Source: JAAAOZ01 sp964496595 (lineage in GTDB: Bacteria; Chloroflexota; Anaerolineae; B4-G1; SLSP01). From it: 29,469 bases of DNA. Location of the stretch: positions 1 to 29,469 of the forward strand of contig CAZCAI010000039.1 in NCBI GenBank assembly GCA_964496595.1. The letters run 5' to 3'. The translations under genes and the position numbers were made by a program. Shown here in pieces: positions 15,638-23,502 of this stretch (within the stretch, counting starts at the first letter, position 1; every line of letters begins with the position of its first letter). The notes under the pieces are model-generated. The model was not told the DNA's origin. It saw nothing but the letters and a program-made list of their open reading frames with translations, and ran no database searches.

Positions 15638-17191
15638 ATGGCGACTAAAATGGACCAACCAACCTCGCATTCGGTCATCATCGTGGGCGGCGGCGTCGCC
15701 GGGCTGACGGCGGCGCTGCACCTGGCCGAGCGCGGCCTCGCGCCGCTGGTGCTGGAGGCCGACCCAGCGTACTGCGGCGGTCGGCTCCAGGGCGGCCCAA
15801 CCACCGAACTGGCGCACGCCGGGCACACGTGGCGCTTCCCGGAGGATCACGGCGTCCACGGCATCTGGTCGCAGTACCGCAACCTCAACGCGATGCTGAC
15901 CCGCCACCAGTTGCGGCCCGTGCTCGTGCCCGCGCAACAGGAGACCTGGATCTATCGCGGGCGCCGGATGCAACGCGCCATCATCGGGGATGCGCTGCGC
16001 TATAGTTGGATTCCCGCGCCCTTCCACGCGCTCGCCTTTTTCATCCGCCCGCGCTTTTTGGGGATGCTGAGGCCGCGCGATGTGCTGGCGCTCCCCGCCG
16101 TCCTGACGACGCTGCTGGTGGCGCTCTCCATCGATCCGCTGCGGGAATCGCAGCCGCTGGAGGGGATGACGCTGCCCGATCTGACGACGGGCTGGTCGCC
16201 GCGCTTCGAGGCGCTCTTCGCGGGTCTGGCGCGCAACGGCAGCGCCGCCGATCCCGCCGACGTGCCGGCCGCCGGATTCATCGCCTTTCTGCGCTTCTAC
16301 ACGCTCCTCCGGCGGGATGCGTGGGCCTTTTCCTACTTTCCCGCCGATAGCGGCAGCGCGCTGATCGCGCCGTGGGCAGCGCGCATCGCAGCGCTGGGCG
16401 GGCAGGTTCGGCGGGATGCGCAGGTCACCCGCTTGACGCGCGCGGGTGAGGGGTGGCGCGTCACGTGGGAGAGCCAGGCGGGCGAGGTGCAAGAGGCGAC
16501 CGCGCGCCACGTCATCGTCGCCGCCGACGCGCCCCACAATCGCGAGCTGTTGCGCGCCAGCCCGGAGACCGCCGCGCGGGCCGCCGATCTGCGCTGGCCC
16601 ACGGGCGTCCCCGTCGGCATCGTCCGCCTCTGGTTTGATCGCGCGCCGCGTCCCGGCGCGGAGGCCGGCATCTTCAGCGGGGACTTTATCCTGGACAACT
16701 TCTTCTGGCTGCACCGCCTGCAAGACCCCTTTGCGCGCTGGCATCGCGCCACGGGCGGCAGCGCCATCGAGAGTCATATTTACGGGCCGCAGGCGTGGCT
16801 GAAGCGCCCCGACGCGGCCTTGCTGGCGCACGCCGCCCAGGACATCGAGCGCGCCTACCCGGAACTGCGCGGCCATCGGCTGCACGCCACCCTGCGCCGC
16901 AACGACCCGACGCACACACTCTCCAAGTTCGGCGCTGCCGACGACCACTTAGGCATCGAGACGCCGTGGTCCGGCCTCTTCTGCTGCGGCGATTGGATTC
17001 GCCACCCGACGCCCGCGCTCTACCTGGAGCGCGCGTGCGTCACCGGCATCGCGGCGGCCAACGCCGTGCTGCGCGCCTCGGAGTGCGCGCCGTGGCCGCT
17101 GCTCGAACATCTGCCGCCGGAGCCGCTGGCGCGCATCATAGAGCGCGACATGCGCGCTATTCGTGGGATGCTGCGTCGCGTGCGAAAATAG
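15638..17191 (+). CDS. FAD-dependent oxidoreductase, carotenoid desaturase-like
   Basis: 517 residues. The N-terminal dinucleotide fold has 'VIIVGGGVAGLTAAL' (glycines 17-22) and the ribose-binding acid Glu40; 'GGRLQGG' and 'PEDHGVHGIWSQYRNL' resemble phytoene desaturase and isorenieratene synthase-type proteins. The C-terminal FAD motif is 'GLFCCGDWIRHPTPALYLERACVTGIAAAN'. It likely oxidises or isomerises an isoprenoid or other lipid at the membrane; the exact substrate is not shown. ATG follows the radical SAM stop by one base with little Shine-Dalgarno, so translation is probably coupled. It ends 62 bases from the convergent ABC gene. A general amine-oxidase-like enzyme is the alternative. 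Confidence 0.85.
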   Translation: MATKMDQPTSHSVIIVGGGVAGLTAALHLAERGLAPLVLEADPAYCGGRLQGGPTTELAHAGHTWRFPEDHGVHGIWSQYRNLNAMLTRHQLRPVLVPAQQETWIYRGRRMQRAIIGDALRYSWIPAPFHALAFFIRPRFLGMLRPRDVLALPAVLTTLLVALSIDPLRESQPLEGMTLPDLTTGWSPRFEALFAGLARNGSAADPADVPAAGFIAFLRFYTLLRRDAWAFSYFPADSGSALIAPWAARIAALGGQVRRDAQVTRLTRAGEGWRVTWESQAGEVQEATARHVIVAADAPHNRELLRASPETAARAADLRWPTGVPVGIVRLWFDRAPRPGAEAGIFSGDFILDNFFWLHRLQDPFARWHRATGGSAIESHIYGPQAWLKRPDAALLAHAAQDIERAYPELRGHRLHATLRRNDPTHTLSKFGAADDHLGIETPWSGLFCCGDWIRHPTPALYLERACVTGIAAANAVLRASECAPWPLLEHLPPEPLARIIERDMRAIRGMLRRVRK

Positions 17192-17253
17192 CTCCAAGGG
17201 GATCGCCAGATTCCCGACGCGGGTCAACGCTGGTATATGCAACATCGCGAAGC

Positions 17254-19059
17254 CTACCCTTCTCCCCAAATCCGGCGCATCTCCGGGCTGGACGTCAGCA
17301 GCGCGTCCAACGTGCCCTGCGCCGCGAGCCGACCTTCATCCAACAGCAGGATGTGATCGGCGCGGCGGAGCGCGGGCCGCCGGTGCGAGACGACCAGGCA
17401 CATCGCCGCCCGATCCCGCCCCCGCGCGAAAACGCCCTCCCAGAGCGCGCGCTCGGTCTCGACATCCAGCGCGCTGGAGAGATCGTCAAAGACAAGCAGT
17501 TCCGGCTCGCGCACGAACATTCGCGCGGCGGCCGTCCGCTGGCGCTGCCCGCCAGAGAGTCGCACGCCCCGTGGCCCGATGCGCGTCTCCAGGCCGTCGG
17601 GCATGCGCGCCACATCGGGCGTCAGCGCAGCCCGCTGGATCGCGCCCCGCAGATCGACGCGCTCCTCCGGCAGCCCCATCAGGATGTTGTTGCGCAGCGA
17701 TTCGCTGAAGAGATGCGGAATCTGCGCGGTATAGGCGCTGCGCGGCGGCACGAAGAACTCCGCCGGATCATCGACGGGCGCGCCGTTCCACGCGATGACG
17801 CCGCGCTCGGCGGGCAACAGCCCCAGCAACGCGCGCAGCAGCGTCGTCTTGCCCGACCCGATCCGCCCGGTGATGACGACGAAATCGCCTCTGTTGAGCG
17901 AAAAATTGATGTCCTCAATACCATTCGCATCGCTCCCTTCTGCGCCGGGATAGTGGGAGGTCAGCCCCGTGACGGTCAGTTGCGCCAATCGGTCGCCGGG
18001 TTCGCGCGCGGGGAAGGGCACGGCGGGCGGCTCCGCGCGCAGGTAGAGCGGATGATGCGCCACCAGCAGGTCGGCGGCCTCCGTTTCCGAGATCGCCGTC
18101 GGGCCGCTGCGCACCAGCGCCAAGATGCGCCGGAGGGCGACGCCCACCTGCTTGAAGTACGCCGTGAAGCCGCCGGATTCCACGATAAACATCGTGATGC
18201 TATCCAAGCTCGTGATGAGCAGCGCGAAATCGCCCACGGTGAGCGTCTGGTTGCGGATGCGGCTCGCGCCCAACATCAACACCATGCCGGCGGTGAGCGT
18301 GCCGGCCTCCTCGCAAAGCGAGATGATGAGCTGGTTGAGCGCGCGGTCGCGCACGATGGCGTGCTGGCGGCGCTGGCCAAGCTCATCCAAGTGAGCCGCC
18401 GCGTGCGGCTCGGCGCAAGCGACCTTGATGGCCTGCACCGCGCCTAAGATTTCGGTGAGCGCGCCGTTGACGCGGGCGGTCGCCTCGCGCGTGGCCTTGC
18501 GATAGCGTTCGGCGCGGGCGCTGGTCGCGCGCGAGACGAGGATCACGACGACGAGCGGCAGCAGGGCCAGCAGCGTGATGCGCGCGTCGATGCGCAGCAT
18601 CAGGGCCATCGCAATCGCCGTGTAGGTGAAGATGGCGATCTGATCGGCCAGCCAGGCCATCACGCCGACGACCTCGTCCACGTCGTCGCGGAAGGTGTTG
18701 AGCGCCGCGCCGGGGGCGCTGACGGCCTGCGCGCCGGGTCGATGGAGGATGTGGGCGAGCAGGTTGCGGCGCAGCAGCCCGCCGACGGCGAATCGCTGCC
18801 GCGCGCCGATCACCGCGCCCGCGCCGATGGTCAGGATGTGGAAGCCGCGCGTTGCCAGCACCAGCACGATCACGCTGGTCAGATTGAAGCCCGCCGGCTG
18901 CCGGCCCGTCAGCGTGTCGAAGAAGAGCTTGGTGAGCAGCCGGGGCGCGAGTTCCATTATGTAGATGATGAGGAAAATGCCCGCGTACGCGGCGGAGAGC
19001 CACGGTTTGTAGGTAACGAGTCGCCAGATAAGCTTGTTCGTGTTGATTTTTGTAGTCAT
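17254..19059 (-). CDS. ABC exporter half-transporter with degenerate catalytic site
   Basis: 601 residues; ATG 19059 with AAGGAAT upstream. The membrane domain (about 10-310) has five or six helices; the ATPase part (about 358-595) has Walker A 'GRIGSGKTT' (398-406), Q-loop 'YTAQIPHLF', signature 'LSGGQRQR' (501-508), Walker B 'LLVFDD' (521-526) and His559. Asp526 stands where the catalytic Glu should be, the mark of a non-hydrolysing site in heterodimeric exporters. Its signature is canonical. It probably pairs with the product of the gene at 19145-20965 and exports lipids, peptides or drugs. The two genes lie in one orientation, separated by a repeat; the other is transcribed first. Confidence 0.93.
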   Translation of the reverse strand: MTTKINTNKLIWRLVTYKPWLSAAYAGIFLIIYIMELAPRLLTKLFFDTLTGRQPAGFNLTSVIVLVLATRGFHILTIGAGAVIGARQRFAVGGLLRRNLLAHILHRPGAQAVSAPGAALNTFRDDVDEVVGVMAWLADQIAIFTYTAIAMALMLRIDARITLLALLPLVVVILVSRATSARAERYRKATREATARVNGALTEILGAVQAIKVACAEPHAAAHLDELGQRRQHAIVRDRALNQLIISLCEEAGTLTAGMVLMLGASRIRNQTLTVGDFALLITSLDSITMFIVESGGFTAYFKQVGVALRRILALVRSGPTAISETEAADLLVAHHPLYLRAEPPAVPFPAREPGDRLAQLTVTGLTSHYPGAEGSDANGIEDINFSLNRGDFVVITGRIGSGKTTLLRALLGLLPAERGVIAWNGAPVDDPAEFFVPPRSAYTAQIPHLFSESLRNNILMGLPEERVDLRGAIQRAALTPDVARMPDGLETRIGPRGVRLSGGQRQRTAAARMFVREPELLVFDDLSSALDVETERALWEGVFARGRDRAAMCLVVSHRRPALRRADHILLLDEGRLAAQGTLDALLTSSPEMRRIWGEG

Positions 19060-19072
19060 AGATATTCCTTTT

Positions 19073-19167
19073 GAGTTTAGAATTTAGAATTGCGAATGAT
19101 GAATTTAGAATATTTTTATAGAGCTTAATTCTCTATTCGTCATTCTAAATTCGCAATTCTTCATTCC
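19073..19167. repeat. Dispersed AATTGCGAATTTAGAAT inverted element, copy 2
   Basis: The left half has TTTAGAATTGCGAATGAT and AATTTAGAATATT; the right half has the inverted form (ATTCTAAATTCGCAATTC). Same composition and architecture as 8033-8124. It spans the gap between the two ABC genes and extends into the last codons of the gene at 19145-20965, supplying its C-terminal residues 'NEELRI' and stop. Confidence 0.65.
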
Positions 19168-20965
19168 CCAATACTTCTTCCATCCCCGTTTGTAGCAAGT
19201 GATGAAAGTACGAGGTCGGGTCGGCGGCGAGGGCGGCGCGCGGGCCATGCTCGCGGATGCGGCCTTCTTCCAAGATCAGCACCTCGTCGGCGCGGTGGAC
19301 GGTGTTGAGCCGGTGGGCGATGATGACGGCCGTGCGCCCGGTCAGCAGCATGTCGATGGCGCGCTCGATCTGGCGCTCGGTGGCGGGATCGAGACGGGAG
19401 GAGGCTTCGTCCAGGATGACGAGGCTGGGATCGAAGAGGAAGACGCGCGCGAAGGCCAAAAGCTGCGCCTGTCCGGCGGAGAGGCCCCCGCCGCCCGCGC
19501 TCAACTCTGTATCAAGGCCGTCCGGCAAGCTCGCCAGCCACGCATCCAGCCCAAGTTGGCGGAGCACGGCGAAGATCTCCGTGTCTGCAATCTGCGGATT
19601 GAAGAAGGCGAGGTTGTCGCGGACGCTGGCGCGGAAGAGCTGCACTTCCTGCGTCACCAGCGCGACGCGCTGCCGCACATCGTGGCGCGAGGTCGCCGTG
19701 AGCGGCAATCCGCCGAGGCAGACGCGGCCCTCCGACGGATCGTAGAGGCGCATCAGGAGCCGCGCTAACGTCGTCTTGCCGCTGCCCGTGCGTCCCAACA
19801 GGCCCAGCACGCGCCCCGGCCCTAACTGGAAATCGATGTCGCGCAGCACGCGCTCGTCATCCGAAGGTAAAGGCGCCGCATCTTTCCCCTCTTCGGGGGG
19901 GACTGAGGGGGGTGCGTCTTCATAGATGAACGAGACCTTCTCGAACGCCACATCGAGCGCGCCGGCGGGCAGCGGGCCATTCGCGCCGTCTTCCAGCTTC
20001 GATTGGCGGGCGAAGAGCGCCTCAACGCGCCCGATGCCCGCTTCCGCGTGTTGCAGGTCGGAAAGCTGCCAGCGCAGTTCGGCGATCTGCCCGAAGAGCA
20101 GGCCCATGTAATCGCTGATGAGATAGGCCACGCCGATGGTGATCGCTCCCCGGAACCAGAGGTAGCCCGCCAGGCCGTAGGCCAGCGCTTCGCCGACGGC
20201 GATCAGGGCCGCGTTGGTCATCCAGCCGGAGTAGGCGGCCAGGCTGGCGTTGCGGTTGATGGGCAGCCAGCGGCGAAGCATCAGGTAGAAGCGGCGCATC
20301 ACGTAGGCCTGCGCCCCGTTGGCGCGGATGTCCTCCGTGCCGGAGAACTGCTCGCCCAAGAAGCCGTAGAAGCGCGCGCGGATGTCGTGCAAGCGATCCC
20401 AGAAGGGGATGATGATTTCGCGCAGGCGCACGAGCACGAGCAGGCCGATGATGGTATAGAGCGTGAAGCTGACGCCCAGCAGCAGGCCCTCGCGGAAGAG
20501 GAGGATGAGGACGCCGATGGCCAGCACGCCGTTGCCGATCACGTTGAGCGCGAAGCGCGAGAAGAAGTTGGAGAGCGCGTCCACGTCGCTGTCGATGCGC
20601 TCGGTCAACTCGCCGGGTTTGTGCGCCTTGTGGAAGCTCAGGTCGAGGTGCAGGCAGTGGCGCAGCAGATCGAGCCGCAGCGCGTTGGTGGCCGACCAGG
20701 CGACCATCTCGCTGGTGTAGAGGTTGGCGACGGTGAGGCCCTGGGTGAGCGCCGCGATGGCGAAGAAGGCTGCGCCCTCGCTGATCAGCGTGGAGAGCGG
20801 CGCGCCTGCGAACGCCTGATCCAAGAACGCGCGCATAATCTGCGGGTTGAGCAGGCGCAGGACGATCTTCGCGCCGACCAGGAGCGCCAGGATCGCGATC
20901 CGGTGTTCCTGCGGACGGAGGTAGGTATGTAAGAGGCGCCAGTATTTTTGGATGGGTATCTTCAT
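19145..20965 (-). CDS. ABC exporter half-transporter with canonical catalytic Glu
   Basis: 606 residues from ATG 20965, with AAGGAG six bases upstream; an upstream in-frame extension runs through a terminator hairpin and is not used. Membrane domain about 20-320; ATPase about 340-600 with Walker A 'GRTGSGKTT' (391-399), Q-loop 'VTQEVQLF', signature 'LSAGQ' (495-499, Gly to Ala), Walker B 'SLVILDE' with Glu520, and His551. A Pro/Asp-rich insertion ('APPSVPPEEGKDAAPLPSDD', about 351-370) separates the first strands of the ATPase. The canonical Glu with a weakened signature is complementary to the downstream partner. The last residues come from a dispersed repeat. A terminator hairpin lies about 55 bases upstream of the start. 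Confidence 0.93.
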   Translation of the reverse strand: MKIPIQKYWRLLHTYLRPQEHRIAILALLVGAKIVLRLLNPQIMRAFLDQAFAGAPLSTLISEGAAFFAIAALTQGLTVANLYTSEMVAWSATNALRLDLLRHCLHLDLSFHKAHKPGELTERIDSDVDALSNFFSRFALNVIGNGVLAIGVLILLFREGLLLGVSFTLYTIIGLLVLVRLREIIIPFWDRLHDIRARFYGFLGEQFSGTEDIRANGAQAYVMRRFYLMLRRWLPINRNASLAAYSGWMTNAALIAVGEALAYGLAGYLWFRGAITIGVAYLISDYMGLLFGQIAELRWQLSDLQHAEAGIGRVEALFARQSKLEDGANGPLPAGALDVAFEKVSFIYEDAPPSVPPEEGKDAAPLPSDDERVLRDIDFQLGPGRVLGLLGRTGSGKTTLARLLMRLYDPSEGRVCLGGLPLTATSRHDVRQRVALVTQEVQLFRASVRDNLAFFNPQIADTEIFAVLRQLGLDAWLASLPDGLDTELSAGGGGLSAGQAQLLAFARVFLFDPSLVILDEASSRLDPATERQIERAIDMLLTGRTAVIIAHRLNTVHRADEVLILEEGRIREHGPRAALAADPTSYFHHLLQTGMEEVLGNEELRI

Positions 20966-21010
20966 TGATGACTCCTTGTGTACCTTCCGAGAAGGATGGT
21001 GATGTTGTGA

Positions 21011-21045
21011 CACAAAAAAGCCGCGGACGTCACAGACGTCCGCGG
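21011..21045 (-). terminator. Rho-independent terminator in the ABC operon leader
   Basis: A perfect 11-bp GC-rich stem (arms 21021-21031 and 21035-21045, 3-base loop) is followed on the minus strand by CTTTTTTGTG. It lies about 55 bases upstream of the ABC start, with no promoter evident between, so it may be an attenuator rather than only the end of the upstream unit. Confidence 0.8.
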
Positions 21046-21363
21046 TAAGCTTCAATACCTATTATTCAGGATATAACGAGACGTGCTGCGACAGGGATAA
21101 CTCGTAGCACTACCCCCGGCCATCGACCTGACTAGTCAAATTCATGTGCGATGAGCAAGAATTTGGCGAGAAAGGAACCTTTTAGTGATGGCGCGCCCAC
21201 ATGAGACAGGCTCGTCAATGCCCCAATGGGGCGGAGATTGCCTCGAAAGGCTTGGTTTTAGTGTACGATGTTTGCGTCGCAGTCCATTGTTTTGATCCTT
21301 TGAGTGAGATGCGCAGATGCGCCTAACCTAACACACTTTAGTGAATTGGCAAGGGCGTGTTTT
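21046..21363 (-). other. 318-bp gene-free region, possible structured leader
   Basis: No gene with a ribosome site is visible. On the minus strand it has a stem (GTGCTACGA with TCGCAGCAC, around 21080-21110), a short open stretch reading 'RPIGALTSLSHVGAPS', and then the terminator at 21011-21045. The T-box motif GGGTGG is absent. It may be the 5' leader of the ABC operon or the 3' end of the unit at 21364-22089. Confidence 0.4.
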
Positions 21364-22089
21364 TTAGGCGCCCGCGAAGGCCAGGCGCGGCATCTGATTC
21401 CAGAAACGGCCTTCTAATTTGCGCCCGGCTTTTTTCTTGCGTGTACCACCCCATTGCTTGAAAAAGAACGGAATGTGCGCGGCTAAGCATTGATCGCGAA
21501 TATCCGTGACCCACGCTCGATCCATCGGGCGCGCGCCAGGGCCGGATTCGCCGCCAACGATCACCCAGTCGATTTGATGCAGATCCAGACTGGGCAGCGG
21601 CCCCAGCAGCGGTTCCAACGAGAGGAATTTGACATCGGCGCGGGTTTGTCGCAGGTAGTCGATGCGGCCGGTGTAATCGCAATTCTCGACGCTGACGCCC
21701 ATCCACACGTTGGCAGGCCAATCGAGATCGGCCTCCAGCGCGGCCAGGCGTTCGGCGCGCTTGGTGAGGACTTGGAATGTGTGCCAGTGCGCCTCACGCA
21801 TCACGGCGAACGCCTGTTGGATGAAATCCAAGGGGACATCTTGATGAAAGAGATCGCTCATTGAATTGACGAAGATCATCTGTGGTTTTTTCCATCCCAA
21901 GGGGCGGTCGAGCATGTGAGGATGCACAGTGAGCTTGAAACCGTTGCGGTAGTTCGGCTGTCCCATCGCCTTCAAACGATGCGCCATACGCTCGGCATAG
22001 CAATGCTCGCATCCAGGGCTGACTTTGGTGCAGCCCGTGACCGGATTCCAGGTTGACTCCGTCCACTCTATCTCTGAATTAGTGCTCAT
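21364..22089 (-). CDS. Three-Cys-motif protein, phage Gp37/Gp68-like (DUF5131)
   Basis: 241 residues from ATG 22089, AGGGGG six bases upstream. The N-terminus 'IEWTESTWNPVTGC', then 'TKVSPGCEHCYAER', has the family's Cys20-x6-Cys27-x2-Cys30, reminiscent of a radical SAM cluster site; other family blocks are 'IFVNSMSDLFHQDVP', 'FQVLTKRAERL', 'VWMGVSVEN', 'FLSLEPLLGPL', 'WVIVGGESGPGARPM' and 'FFFKQWGG'. Known members occur in phages and mobile regions next to TcmP, as here; the function is unproven. It has its own promoter (22135-22163). It follows the broken tcmP gene by 77 bases. Confidence 0.9.
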   Translation of the reverse strand: MSTNSEIEWTESTWNPVTGCTKVSPGCEHCYAERMAHRLKAMGQPNYRNGFKLTVHPHMLDRPLGWKKPQMIFVNSMSDLFHQDVPLDFIQQAFAVMREAHWHTFQVLTKRAERLAALEADLDWPANVWMGVSVENCDYTGRIDYLRQTRADVKFLSLEPLLGPLPSLDLHQIDWVIVGGESGPGARPMDRAWVTDIRDQCLAAHIPFFFKQWGGTRKKKAGRKLEGRFWNQMPRLAFAGA

Positions 22090-22134
22090 GATGCGCCCCC
22101 TTTTACTCATCCATCCATCAATTAAGTCATCTAT

Positions 22135-22163
22135 ATAATAGCACATATGTTCTAGCGATGCAA
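22135..22163 (-). promoter_or_regulatory. Sigma-70-type promoter for the three-Cys gene
   Basis: On the minus strand TTGCAT (22158-22163), a 17-base spacer and TATTAT (22135-22140) lie about 45 bases upstream of the start codon at 22089. This suggests the gene can be transcribed independently of tcmP. Confidence 0.6.
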
Positions 22164-22166
22164 GAG

Positions 22167-23047
22167 TCAGAATAATCGTCGTTGCCCATGCACGTCGCGT
22201 TGAGTGACTTCATACCAGAATTTTTCCCCTAAAGGGTGTTTGCTGGCGAATATCAAAGCATATAGAGGTGCATTCTTTGTGTTGCGCATTACCGGTACAC
22301 GCCATACTTCATCGGCGCTCTTCACGTCTACATATCCCAAATCACAGAGATTACGCTTGTAAAGCCTGATGAGTTCCCCATACATTCCAGGTTGGCCCTG
22401 TCCCTGATTGTAGATATCGCGCCAATTTCGACTGCCAAAAAAGCGGTCAATGACCGTCTCCCCAGACCTCTCAATAGCAACAGGCATATATCTTTGGAGT
22501 CCCATCTGCGAGTAATGGATGACAAGGTCAGTACGAAGCTGTGCCAGTGTAACTCCAGACCTTCTGGATCGAGAAAAGCAAGGTTCAAGCATGGCCATTG
22601 ACCTTGTATGTAGCGACGATTAAGGCGCTCAATCTGCTCACTGATATGATGAACAGCAACATTGCAATCTTCCTGAAAGTACTGGATTCGATCTGCACAG
22701 GGTGAATATTGGCAACGCTGTTTGAGTGCTTTAATGTTATCAGCATCTAAATCCACGAAAAAATAGTGATCAAAAGCGTGCTTGGCTGTTAGTGCCAGCA
22801 GAGGCGACCCCAAATGCACGTCGTCATTGTCCTCATGCTGGCACTTGCCCGGCCCGGCGAAAAGGTCGATGTAATTCAGAGCGCGCCAAGATTTGTTCTG
22901 CATAGCTGTAATGAATAAATTGAGATAGCGTTCCAAATAATCTAGCTTTTCAGCCGCCCAACCTTTCATTGGACGCATCAACAGACCGTCTTCCTGTGCT
23001 TCGAGGTAGGGTATATTTGCAGACTGCTTTTTGCTCTTTTGCATCAC
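22167..23047 (-). pseudogene. Three-Cys-motif partner protein TcmP, frameshifted
   Basis: Two frames together spell a TcmP-like protein. The first (GTG 23047 or ATG 23044) covers 'GWAAEKLDYLERYLNLFITAM', 'NYIDLFAGPGKC', 'FFVDLDADNIKALKQRC' and 'LAFLDPEGLELHW'; the rest ('LRTDLVIHYSQMGLQRYMP', 'VIDRFFGSRNWRDIYN', through 'RDVHGQRRLF') is in another frame ending at 22167. The break is near 22540-22550. Homologues, as I recall them, have about ten more residues here, so a small deletion of length 3n+1 is likely, perhaps between short direct repeats. 'DLFAGPG' resembles a class I methyltransferase SAM loop; this is inference. The gene is coupled to the HU gene. It could also be a sequencing error. 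Confidence 0.8.
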
Positions 23048-23310
23048 TATAATTCTCCCTTATACGAAGATGACCAGCCGAACAACGCGCGCCACTTCTG
23101 CGAGGGATTGAACTTGAAGGTCCAGGTCTCACGCCCGGCGCGCACGTAGAACGTACCGAAGTTGCGCAAAATGACGCGCTGCTCGCGTTTGATGGCCTGG
23201 TAGATCTCGTCCAATGTCGCCTCGATCACCGGCTCGACGGCGTCCGGTGGCATATCAAGCCGCTCGGCGACGCGGGCGATCAAGTCTGGTTTTCTGATGC
23301 GGTCGTTCAT
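23047..23310 (-). CDS. HU-family DNA-binding protein
   Basis: 87 residues from ATG 23310 with AAGGAG seven bases upstream. The fold pattern is HU/IHF: 'KPDLIARVAERLDMPPDAVEPVIEATLDEIYQAI', then 'KREQRVILRNFGTFYVR', matching the conserved GxF turn. The arm region is short and ends 'FNPSQKWRALFGWSSSYKGEL', unlike housekeeping HU with its R-N-P-x-T motif, so this is a divergent paralogue likely dedicated to the local cassette. The stop overlaps the tcmP GTG by one base (TAGTG), implying a coupled operon. The open frame runs upstream into an istB remnant, but the ribosome site, promoter and terminator show the real start. Confidence 0.85.
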   Translation of the reverse strand: MNDRIRKPDLIARVAERLDMPPDAVEPVIEATLDEIYQAIKREQRVILRNFGTFYVRAGRETWTFKFNPSQKWRALFGWSSSYKGEL

Positions 23311-23395
23311 AGGTTGTCTCCTTCCCCAGATATGCTGCTCAAAATCGGTATCATCACGGTGGATGTTGGCGAAGACTTGATTTTGTAACACAATA

Positions 23396-23423
23396 AGCAT
23401 AGCACAATTCGGTGGTCGAGCAA
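23396..23423 (-). promoter_or_regulatory. Promoter for the HU-tcmP operon
   Basis: On the minus strand TTGCTC (23418-23423), a 16-base spacer and TATGCT (23396-23401) lie about 85 bases upstream of the HU start and downstream of the terminator at 23456-23498. Confidence 0.55.
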
Positions 23424-23455
23424 AATCCGAGGGAGCATGGCGTGGCGATAAATCC

Positions 23456-23498
23456 AAAAAAGAAGGAGCCGCAGGCTTTTCCAAGCCTGCGGCTCCTT
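23456..23498 (-). terminator. Strong terminator between the IS21 remnant and HU
   Basis: A perfect 16-bp stem (23463-23478 and 23483-23498) with a four-base loop is followed on the minus strand by TTCTTTTTT. It insulates the HU operon from readthrough out of the IS remnant. Confidence 0.85.
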
Positions 23499-23502
23499 TG
23501 AA

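Noticed and set aside
14581..18447. Several long open frames antisense or in other frames (minus 14581-15828, minus 15617-16948, plus 16795-18447)
   Set aside because: They mirror the real genes, are rich in Arg/Ala/Gly, and lack domains or ribosome sites; they are by-products of high GC.
21011..21120. T-box riboswitch ahead of the ABC operon (ACCGCGG in the stem)
   Set aside because: The conserved GGGTGG part and specifier features are missing.
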